Of a stretch of DNA of 64,000 nt, positions 25,552 through 34,755 are shown piece by piece; positions within the stretch are counted from its first letter, which is position 1; each line of letters opens with the position of its first letter. The notes beneath the pieces are model-generated. The model had not been told where the DNA came from. It did no database searches and saw only the letters and a list, made by a program, of their open reading frames with translations. This DNA comes from Nymphaea colorata. Its lineage: Eukaryota > Streptophyta > Magnoliopsida > Nymphaeales > Nymphaeaceae. The stretch covers positions 7,130,802 to 7,194,801 of the forward strand of contig NC_045145.1 of the NCBI RefSeq assembly GCF_008831285.2, written 5' to 3'. The position numbers and the translations under genes were made by a program.

Positions 25552-25569
25552 AAGGCTGGAGGGGGAGTT
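25552..25569 (+). other. Copia polypurine tract
   Basis: The purine-rich stretch aaggctggagggggagtt lies immediately before the 3' LTR. Confidence 0.7.
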
Positions 25570-25992
25570 TGTTGGGTTGGGTCCAGCCTCAAGAGAGGAC
25601 CCGTCCCAGGCGATGGAAAAAAGAGGGGAAGGGCACCCGACTGTGTCCTACCCTATCACGTCCTCTCTCTCTCTCATTTCACTCACTTTGGGGAAGAAGA
25701 AGAAAAAGAGGGCTCTCCCCTTGCAGCTCACACACAAGGAGAAGGCAAGGAGGAAAGCAAAAAGGAAAGAAGAAGAAGAAAAACACAGCTAAGGGTTTGT
25801 GCAGCCGTGTGGGTGCAATTACAAAGAGAAAAAGTGAAGAAAACAAGGAAAAGAAAAAAAGGACACGCTGTGATTTCTTTTCTTGCAGTTTACTTATGCA
25901 TTCATTCTTTAGAATAATTTATGTTATTCTCTACAAGAAGAACAACACATATTCATGTGGTTGTATTACCTTTTTGAAACATATATATATTA

Positions 25993-26071
<79 letters not shown>

Positions 26072-26502
26072 CCCATGGTTTTTTATCCCATTATTGGGGG
26101 TTTTTCCAAGCATATTGGTGTCTTTTGTTTTCTGCATTATCTAGCATATATTTTGCCACATATTGCAGCAATATTGGTGTTTGGAACACAATCTTGTGCT
26201 AGCTGCCGAGTGATTCTGATTTTCAGCAGTTTTGTGTAATTCCTCTTATAAAATTGGCTTGTTTGGATTGCTATATTGATGCTAAATTTTGTTGTTAGTT
26301 GCGTAATTATTGGATATTTGCATTGCTTGAAGTTTGAGAGTGTTTATGGCAGCATTAATTGTTTTTGGCTTATTTTTAGCTGGTTATTGTCTTTTCAACT
26401 ATTAGTTTGTAGGGGTAATCAGTTTTTACAAGAATATGTCCATATTGTGAGTTCATGTTCAAGTTGAGAACAGGTTTTGTTGGGGGGTAAACAACTATAA
26501 CA
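25570..26502 (+). repeat. Copia 3' LTR
   Basis: 933 bp, TGTTGGGTTGGG to TATAACA, matching the 5' LTR with many substitutions. Its (TA)n run (about 25998-26070) is longer than that of the 5' LTR, so the microsatellite expanded after insertion. Confidence 0.9.
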
Positions 26503-26507
26503 GCCTG

Positions 26508-28345
26508 CAGACGATCAAAGAGATCGTTGCCTTCTTCATCAAAGTGAAGACTCAATCTAGTTTTAAACAAAATCTTTAATTTTGAATTACCACCAAAGCA
26601 AATTGACTCAATCCACTTTTATAAAATAACTGCAGGAAACTAGGACTTTTTGTTCCCCCATCCAGTTTAAAGGAGGATGAAAGAAAAAAAAAAATTTTAC
26701 AACAACTATTTTATGGCTGAAATTGGGGGAGGTAATGGTGTTAGCAAAATTAAGATGATAATGGCACTTAAAGAAAGTCATTTTTTTGCAAATTGTTAAG
26801 AAAAGTGATGCAAAAAAGATCTAATGAATAAAGACATAGTTACAAAGGTTATCATGCTGAAAATAATGAAGTTACTACATTTCCAACATGAAAGAAGTTG
26901 ATCAAATTGTCTATCATTAATTATCATATCTTAGAGAGATTCTGTAAAATACAAATTCAATGTTGGTGATAATTATTTGGTAATCACTCTAGCGTATCCA
27001 ATGCAACTAACAGTACATACAAATAGTGTGGCTGCCATGCTATCAGTTAAACCTGATGTGGCCTTCCACAGTGAAAAACTAAACACGTTTCTCTGTTGTA
27101 CTGATAATTATTTTTTAACTATCGTTTTTCAACATGGTATCAAAGCAAGTTGCTTGCTCAAGAAGACTGAAACATGAAGATGGCCAGCAGATGATCTAAG
27201 AGATCATTGCCTTCTTTATCAAAGCAAAGACACAATCCTATTTTAAACAAAATCTTTTTAAATTGCCATGGAAGCAATGACGCAATCCACTTGTGTATTG
27301 TAGTAAAATAGGCCTTTTCCGTTAAGGGTGTTTTCTGGAGGAAATCAGAAGAGCTAATGGCATTAGTAAATCTAAGGAGATAACGGCGCTTAAGGCATTA
27401 TCTTGCAAATTGTTAAGAAAATTGATGCAAAAAAAATACGAAGAATAAAGAGATGGTTACAAAGGTTATGCTGCTGAAATAATGAAGTTCATTATACCAT
27501 TATGAAGGAAGTTAATAAAATTTTTCATCATTATCATATCTTAGAGAGTTCCAATAAAATACAAATTTAATGTTTTTGTAATCGCTCTAGTGTCGACAAG
27601 GCAATTAATTAGTAATGCATATAAATAGAGTGGTCACTACACTATCAGTTAAGGGTGATGGTGGCCTTCTGTGGTGAAAATTTTTATTTTTTACTTTTCA
27701 TTTTTCAACATAGTACCGGGCAGGTTGCTTATTGAAGAAAATTGAAGAATGAAGATGGCCTACATATGTTCAAATGGATCATTACCTCTTCATCAAAACG
27801 AGGACTCAATCAATTTTAAACAAAAGTTTTTTAAATTGCCACCAAAGCAATTGGCTTGATCTACTTTTACAAAATATTTGCAACAAACTAGGAGTTTCCG
27901 TGAAAGAATATAATATTTGCAATGGTTATTTTATGGAGGAAATCAGGGGAGATAATAGTGTCAGCAAAATTAAGGAGATAATGGTACTTGAGGAATTCAT
28001 TATTATGTTGCAACTTGTGAAGAAAAGTTATGCAAAAAACATCACGATGAATAAAGACATGGTTACAAAGATTGTGTTGTTGAATTAATGAAGTTAATGC
28101 TACCACCACGAAGGAAGTTGACAAAATTGTCTACTGTTATCAACAAAGTTTTTGTGAATCCAAATTTAGTGTTGGTGATCATTATTCTGTAATTACTTTA
28201 GTGTAGGCAATTAACAACATATAAATAAAGTAGTCGCCACACTATCAATTAAAGCAGATGGCGGCCTTCTGTGGTGAAAAATTAAGCTGAACCATTGTTA
28301 GTTTGCTCACTTTAATCTTTTAATTTTTAATTTTTAACAATGGAA
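26508..28345 (+). repeat. TRIM-like tandem array, part 2 (rest of unit 2 plus three units)
   Basis: Continues the array after the Copia insertion. Primer-binding-like sites lie at 27135 (TGGTATCAAAGCA), 27711 (decayed TAGTACCGGGCA) and 28341 (decayed). Each is preceded by ttttcaaca or tttaaca. TATA-like phrases lie at about 27616 (cATATAAATAGAGTGG) and 28209 (CATATAAATAAAG). The phrase ggttacaaag.tta.gttgctga recurs at 26837, 27450 and 28060, giving a 610-630-bp period. Confidence 0.6.
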
Positions 28346-28349
28346 ATGG

Positions 28350-28884
28350 AGTGTTTTTTGTTTGTGAGTAACTCGCCTCATGATCCACTAGGAGCCAATA
28401 ATTCTTTCACTCTTTAACTGTGTAACAACGTAATTCAATATATCCATCTTTGTGAATGGAAGCCTAGTGGTGGTATCAGAGCTAGGTTCATTGGCACCAG
28501 TAGAGACTAGTCTTTCTTGTTAAATCCCTTCCATTTCTCGTCGCTACTTTGATGTATTGCTTTGAAGCCTCACAGGTTTTGTGTTTGGTCATTCTTTCCA
28601 GTGTCTGTCTTCACTCGGCAGACAGTTTGTCCCTTTTTTTTGAGTTGTGCATGGCAGATCACCTTATTGATGTTTTCCTAGAAACTAGTCGGTTCCTTTG
28701 AAAATAATCAGACCCATATGCCTAATCCTATCCAATCACTACCAGGCATTTGGTGGAGGATGGGTTTCAGCTAGTAACTCTTTGGAGGTATTTGATAATA
28801 GTAACATTACGTTGCTGTTTTATTAAGATATTGAAGTAGACTCACAAAACATTAGAATGTATTACTTCTATTATCAATCATCAC
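28350..28884 (+). mobile_element. Copia remnant: LTR end, PBS and gag start
   Basis: TGGTATCAGAGC at 28471-28482 is a canonical Copia primer-binding site. It is followed by a short leader and a degraded gag-like start near 28650. No second LTR was identified. The hAT MITE at 28893 inserted downstream, and RT text of the same class lies at about 30070-30250. Confidence 0.6.
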
Positions 28885-28892
28885 CTAAAGAG

Positions 28893-29342
28893 TAGGGATG
28901 TCAACGGATCGGATTCGGATCGGATACATCTTTAATCATATCCGCTTTTTCGGATATTCATATATTCGGATTCAGATTTAGATTCGTATTCGAATAAAGC
29001 AAAGTCATATCTGAATCCGTATCTGAAATCCGATTTTACAATCCGAATCCGATCCGAATCCGATTTTTATATTTATATCCGAATCCGAATTTTGAACCGG
29101 ATTTTGCCATTTTCCAAGTATTAGATAGAGGATATTTGTCTAAAAATGAATCCGATCCGAATCCGAATCCGATCCGATATTCATGTATATCCGAATCTGA
29201 ATCCGAATCCGATCGGATGTCATTTATTAAATCTGAATCCGATCCGATTTCTGAATCGGATATTAAATTTTTATCCATATCCAATTTTTTCAGATCAGAT
29301 CAGTCGGATATCCGATTCAAATCGGATATATTGACATTCCTA
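28893..29342. mobile_element. 450-bp hAT MITE with GGATTCGGATCGGAT-type subterminal repeats
   Basis: The TIR is TAGGGATGTCAA...TTGACATTCCTA. The perfect 8-bp TSD CTAAAGAG lies at 28885-28892 and 29343-29350. Most of the interior is made of ATCCGAATCCGA and its complement in both orientations, as in non-autonomous hAT elements with multiple transposase-binding sites. It has no transposase. Confidence 0.93.
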
Positions 29343-29350
29343 CTAAAGAG

Positions 29351-30069
29351 TCTATCAACTTATTGAAAATAAAGATGAAAAAGGGGGAAGAGTAAGCACA
29401 TGCCCATAGAATGCCACCTCGATTGTCCCCAATTGCTAGGCTATCTGTGGCTAACAACATCAACACCAACAACCCATAGGGGAATGAAGGAGGAAGGCAG
29501 AATCACATTGTTGTTTGTTCATCACTAGAGTCCTTTGCCCATGTCTTCTTCTTTGGATGGACCTTTTTAAATAGGTCGGGCCGACCTAAGCCCATGTTTG
29601 GGTTTCGGGTGTCGAGCCCAGGCTCGGATTCCAAGTGTTCGGTGTGTTCCAGGCTTAGGTTTCGAGTGTTGGGCCGACTGAACCCAACTCCTGATCGGGC
29701 AAAGCAAGGCCGATGCTCAAGCCTAGTTGATGTGAAGATTGTTGAGTTGGGAAGGTTGGGTGGTTGAGCGAGAAATCACTCCTTGTCAATGGGTGGCAAT
29801 TTATGCCTACCTGTACATACCCTACTGCACTTTGTGTCTATAGATATGCAAGGATCTTTGCCAACAAAAGTACATGCTTGAGCATGTACACCAAGTTTCT
29901 CTCAAAATTTGTATGAGAGGCTCTCTCTTGGAAAGAAAAAAAAATAGAAGAAGTGATTGGATCCATGAACAATAACAAAGTTTAAGCAAATAATATGTCC
30001 CTAGGAAGGAGCCTATTGTGAACAACTAGATTCTCAATTTTAAAAGTAATGTGAAAAGGTCCGTTGAGA
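29351..30069. other. Degraded retrotransposon sequence and GC-rich segment
   Basis: No intact gene. A segment at about 29565-29715 has GTCGGGCCGACC and GGGTTTCGGGTGTCG phrases and may be another diverged MITE. Its ends were not found. Confidence 0.4.
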
Positions 30070-30260
30070 TTATTAAGACTCCCATTATTGCAAAAGGATA
30101 CTCACAAAATGAAGATGTAAAATATGACAAGGCATTCTCTTTAATTGTCAAACTTATGTTACCCATACACTAGCCATTGTTTTACATGTAAATCCACAAT
30201 TACATCAAATGGATACAAATATGGTATTTATTGATGGAGATTGGCCAACAACATATATGG
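30070..30260 (+). pseudogene. Copia reverse transcriptase fragment
   Basis: IIAKGYSQNEDVKYDKAFSL followed in another frame by LAIVLHVNPQLHQMDTNMVF matches the Copia RT phrases around VAKGYTQ...FSPVVK and LHQMDVKTAFL. It is short and frameshifted. Confidence 0.85.
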
Positions 30261-31390
30261 GCTTTAGATGTAGTTGACAATCCATTGCTAAAGCCTAAAC
30301 TTATACGTTTTGTGTAGCAAGCAAGCCAAGATTTGCCTATAGCGTTTGCCTATACCAAGCCTTTGAAGTGTGTGCATCAAGCCAATTTGGTACCTTTTGA
30401 TTGGGCATGAGACCTGACCATAAACTACATTCACCCTTTAACCCTTCGATAGACAGGCATCAACAAAGTCTGAAGCACAAAATTTTTGTGCACACATGGT
30501 CCCACAAGTTGTTTTTCAATATTGTCTTTAGTAAAAAAAAAAATGAATTTATCACAATTTCCTAAATGCCCTTTAGTGCATATACACCCTAAACATGTCT
30601 TTTCCTATCTTACCCTGGGCTTGATATGCAAAAAAAAAAAAGAAGGTTGAAGAAAATTGGTTGTCAAGCACAACAGCGGAATGTTGAAGAAAAAAAGAAT
30701 AGTTGCAGAGCTTGTGTGTCAGTGTTGAACATGTTTAGAGAAATGAAACAAGAAGTGCAACGAAAAAGTGAGCATACATCCTTCTTGCATCGCGGTTTCT
30801 TTTTCTACCTCGCATTTGGTATTTTCACAATGTCAATGTGTTCTACAAGCTCTATTTTTCTTTTTTTTTTTGATAGATAGACATTCGAAGAGTTCGAACG
30901 AAAGCTTCCACATGGTATGAAACTCAATGCTACTCACATATAGTACAAAAATTTAATAGGTAGTATGTATGACACTATCTCGCATGCTACCGCACAAACA
31001 TGCATGCATGCACTACCATTCACACAATAATGCACATGTAATATTGGTCGCACATGCTCACATACACTACAACTCAGGTTCTAAGTGATACTTTGTCACT
31101 CACATAATATCACATACGTTATCACATAGTTCTTGTGTGATGATGGTTTTGACAGTCCTATGTCGCACACTGCATCATACTTTTTTTCGACAACTTATCG
31201 TGCTGGAAGATAGTGTGTGATATGAATCTCATATAGGTAGATGGCATGATTGTCTCTTCGTCATCATCTAAGGGCAGCGATGAATAATATGAAAAATAAG
31301 TGTCCCTTGCTTGCCGCCAAGTGGTACGATGCTGTTGAAGGGAAATCTTCATAGGAGAAACATATTGGCCAACAATAATTCAAAAATATG
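30261..31390. other. Intergenic DNA, no supported gene
   Basis: AT-rich with CACATG-rich simple sequence at about 30960-31140. Nothing recognisable is coded. Confidence 0.5.
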
Positions 31391-31424
31391 ATGTAATTGT
31401 GAATTTACATGTAAAACATATTGT

Positions 31425-32430
31425 ATGAACGTTTATACTGAATATGAAGTCATTGCAGGTGATAATGCGATAGAAATGCAGTTCAACAATGATTATAATG
31501 TTTATAGATTTCACAATTATTATGCTTTGGGATATGGAAACAGCATTAGAAAGTATATGAGTGATAAACATGTACAAGGAATCAGTGTGAGAATGTCATT
31601 TATTTGTTCGAAACAAGGTTGAAAGAAACTATGCGAAAGTGCATAGAATACTAGGATCGATATAATATGTGGTTGTGCTGCTAAATTAGCGTTGGGAAAA
31701 CTTCCCAATGAAAAATATTGTGTCTATATATTCACAGATTACTACAACCATCCTTTGGCACCTCCTCACATGAGTCAGATGCTGAGGTCGCATTGTAAGG
31801 TGTTAGCATCTTATTTTGCTTTTGGAGAACTAGCTGACAATGTTGGCATTCTACCAATGAAGATATATAGTTACTTCGTCAAAATATATGGCGGTTGGGA
31901 GAATGTTTCATTCACACTCATAGATTATGCAAACTACTTAGGAGAATGATGACAAAATCCACTAAAGATTGAGAATTAAGAGCCCTGTTGGATTACTTGA
32001 ACACAAAATCAAGCAAACACATAGGTTTCTATAGTGCAGTGCAAATAGATAAGGATCAATATACCACACATCCTTTGGTCAAACTCGAGGTCAATTGTAG
32101 ATTATGAATGTTTCAATGATGTTTTTGTTTTTTACATAACGATGATGGTCAATACCTAACCTTTGCCTAACCTTTGGTCAAAGTTGTATTTTTGGCAATG
32201 CATTTTTGTACAATCAAGCATAGAAACCTGAGTGGTTGTTTGAGGCAATCTCCAAAACCATGAATGGGAAGCACCCCAAGGTTGTACTTATAGATAATGA
32301 CAATGCAATAACAACTGTAGTGTCTCTCATATTGCTAGAGACACAACAATCATAATGTTGGGGACATTTGATAGGAAATATCTTATGACATTTGACGTTT
32401 GCACCCATCCCTCCATGCATGAAAGCATAT
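31425..32430 (+). pseudogene. FAR1-related / MULE-type transposase gene, decayed
   Basis: The N-terminal block matches the FAR1 DNA-binding domain (PF03101): FHNYYALGYGNSIRKYMSDK, then MSFICSKQG, then after a frameshift IICGCAAKL and FTDYYNHPLAPP, with cysteines and a His in the expected places. It continues with ADNVGILPMKIYSYFVKIYG and GFYSAVQIDKDQ, then DYECFNDVF, then EWLFEAISKTMNGKHPKVVL, which is the start of the MULE transposase domain. Stops at about 31620, 31947, 32149 and 32220 and several frameshifts make it dead. FHY3/FAR1 genes and their parent MULE transposases share this architecture; which one this was cannot be decided. The hAT-like element at 32489 inserted just downstream. 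Confidence 0.85.
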
Positions 32431-32488
32431 TGTCGGACAAGATTATGAAGCTAGTACATTCAATGCACATGCATCATATGCTTATTGT

Positions 32489-33493
32489 CTATGTCACCAG
32501 AATGCGGGGTGCCGGTGCTGGTGCGGATGCGGGTGCCGGTGCGATACATCTCAAAAAATTACGGTGCGGCGGTGTGGCAAGAGTATTTATTATTATTATT
32601 ATTAATTTATTATATATTAATAATATCAAATTTGATATTATTAATGCACCCTATTGAAGTGCATCTAGTGCTGAATATCGTAAGTCTTGCAATTCTTTTG
32701 CAAAAACATAGATTTTGGTTAGTGGTGCCAATGTGTTGGCTTCTTCCATTAGCTGGGGAATGGGCTGTAGGGCTGTGTCACTTGGGTCAGAAGCACAAAC
32801 ACGTTAAGACTATTAAAGTCTAAAACAGGGAGCAGGAGCAGCGTATCCAGTTTTAGTTTATGTGTAGTTCATGAAACGCGACGACTACCACCTGTTGATT
32901 AGGCTACCACGTGTACGCCACAGCTCCCATCTTCCAACAGTGAGAGGCAGTTCACAGACACCAAGAGGGGAAGAGAGAGGAGAAGGCGAGCAAAGAAGAG
33001 ACGCAGGCAGGAGAGGAAAGTCATGGCCCTCGGCGACGGGAAGGAGTTCAAGCTTGTGGCCCTGTGGGCTTCAAGAACTTCGTCCGCCCTGATCGGACCG
33101 GTTCACCATCAAGCGGTTCCACCATGTCGAGTTCTAGTGCGGCGACACATCCACCTCCGCCGCCCACTTCTCCTGGGGACTTGGCATGAGCCCTATCACC
33201 TGCTCCGACCTCTCCACCGGCAACCCATTCTTTGCCTCCACCGTCCTTCATTCCGGCGACCTCGTTTTCACCTTCACCGCCTTACTCCCTCACCATCTCT
33301 GCCGACGCCGCCTCCCCCTGCCCCCTCCCTTCCTTCTCCGCCACCGCGCTAACTGCTTCCTCGCTTCCCACGGCTCCACCCTATTATTCTATTAGGGTGC
33401 GGGTTGGGTGCGAATCTGGGTCGCACCCGCACCAGCACCCGCGTCGCGTCGACGCGGGTGCATCACCAGGGCTGCCGCACCCTGGTGACATAC
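32489..33493. mobile_element. Pack-type hAT element carrying an HPPD gene fragment
   Basis: The TIR is CTATGTCACCAG...CTGGTGACATAC. The perfect 8-bp TSD CTTATTGT lies at 32481-32488 and 33494-33501. Subterminal GTGCCGGTGC and GCGGGTGC repeats occur at both ends. Length is 1005 bp. A (TAT)n stretch lies at about 32587-32615. The interior from about 32900 is GC-rich and matches the 5' end of the 4-hydroxyphenylpyruvate dioxygenase gene. No transposase. Same family as the MITE at 48702. Confidence 0.92.
33023..33385 (+). pseudogene. 4-hydroxyphenylpyruvate dioxygenase (HPPD), 5' coding fragment captured in a hAT element
   Basis: A GC-rich stretch with a purine-rich leader and an ATG at 33023 (MALGDGKEFKLV). 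After a small indel it reads GFKNFVRP. After a second shift it reads DRFTIKRFHHVEF, a stop, then FSWGLGMSPITCSDLSTGNP and HSGDLVFTFTA. Plant HPPD N-terminal domains have exactly this order (FKLVGF..FVR, KRFHHVEFWCGDA, FSWGLGM, SDLSTGN, SGDL.FLFTAP). The TAG at 33135-33137 replaces the expected Trp codon. HPPD makes homogentisate for tocopherol and plastoquinone synthesis; this piece covers only about the first 100-120 residues and cannot be active. Identification is by memory of family motifs, not alignment. Confidence 0.88.
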
Positions 33494-33501
33494 CTTATTG
33501 T

Positions 33502-34300
33502 TTACGGCCAATGTGGAATAGCGAATTGTACACCTGTAGATGTTTCTTCATATTGTAGTACCCAATGTCTCAGTTTATCCCACAAAAAAGGCATAATGAG
33601 CTGGATGGATGGACATGCAAAATAAAAATAATGAAAGAGTATCAAAGTGTAATCACTATCACACTCCTACAACTAGTTTAGTTGAGACATACCATTTCAC
33701 ATAACGTGATGCCAACAAAATCCTTGTGCTCGAAAAATGTGTTGGTCATACAAACATGTCCTAATGAAGCCTTGCTTTCATCCATGTGATTAACATTTCA
33801 AACAAATAACCTAACATGAAGATAAATGCACCATAAAATCTACTATAAAAAAGGAATGCATGGTTGTCCTAGTGTGATCTCTTCAAGACTGCTCAAAGAA
33901 TGACATGAACTCATTAAGAACCTGCAAAAAACAATATAATTTAAAGATAACAATCACTGCTAATTATTTTTGCAAATAAGAACCTAGTTCCTGACCTCAT
34001 GTCCAGCTAGAATTCTTTTCTAATAAGATCAATCGTTCTGATATCAAGATTTGGAATATTCACGTCTACTTCTTGACACACTTTCTCTACTTCAATTTCA
34101 GAAATGCTAACCCCTGCATCCTGCAAAAACAATGTGTCCACTTCATATGTGATGACTTCTTCTTTAGTAAAATAATTTCGAGACATTGCCAAGACTCTGT
34201 ATTTTCCAACATGCCTCACAGTTCACACCAATCTTGATGGGAACATAGGTGCATGCAGTTCTCTGACTCAAAAGAGTTGGTATGAGACATGTTGATCTAA
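33502..34300. other. Intergenic DNA, no supported gene
   Basis: AT-rich. A 70-codon minus-strand frame at 34007-34219 has reasonable composition (EVDTLFLQDAGVSISEIEVE) but no recognised motif. It may be an exon relic. Confidence 0.4.
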
Positions 34301-34309
34301 AATAGATTT

Positions 34310-34665
34310 GAATACATTATCGTACAATATTTGTATCAAATACATCATCGTACAACTATTGCAAATATTGTGTGTGATAGTGTATATGATTGTATGCAAT
34401 CACCTAAGCCACATGTTAAAGCCTTTAACTGTCAACACCTTGGGAGATTGTTTGTATGATGTCATTTGTAAATACTGTGTGCATCGCGATACATTATCAT
34501 ATGATATTGATATCAAATACATAGTACAATTATGATGAATATTGTGTGTGATAGTGTATACGATTGCATGCAATTGCCTAAGCAACCTATTAAAAACCTT
34601 AATGCACAACACTTAGGTAATTGTTGTGTGATATCATTTGCAAATAGTATGTGTCACCAGACAAA
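34310..34665. repeat. Diverged tandem repeat, about 2 x 175 bp
   Basis: ATTGTGTGTGATAGTGTATA recurs at about 34367 and 34541, with flanks (caatcacctaagccac, caattgcctaagcaac; gatgtcatttgtaaata, gatatcatttgcaaata) in the same order. The copies differ by many substitutions. Confidence 0.85.
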
Positions 34666-34755
34666 AAATACACCACCATTGAATAGCACCCACATGCTCC
34701 TCTTCCAAATAACACAGGGTTTAGGCAACAATGTAAAATAGAAAACCAAGATTTA

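Larger units (their letters stand above)
17052..26502 (+). mobile_element. Ty1/Copia LTR retrotransposon (defective), containing a nested PIF/Harbinger element
   Basis: Two LTRs flank a PBS, gag, integrase, reverse transcriptase, RNase H and a polypurine tract, in Copia order (integrase before RT). The flanking 5-mers GCCAG (17047-17051) and GCCTG (26503-26507) are a TSD with one mismatch. The unoccupied equivalent at about 27178 (gatggccagcagatgatc) confirms the site. Total length is 9451 bp, or about 5.2 kb without the nested element, which is normal for Copia. All coding domains are broken by stops and frameshifts. Confidence 0.93.

Noticed and set aside
25569-26239. 191-codon frame with a long Ile-Tyr run and its overlapping partners
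   Set aside because: It lies in the Copia 3' LTR and reads through the (TA)n tract.
33023-33558. Ser/Pro-rich plus frames over the HPPD fragment
   Set aside because: Out-of-frame readings of captured HPPD sequence; the meaningful text is scattered over other frames.
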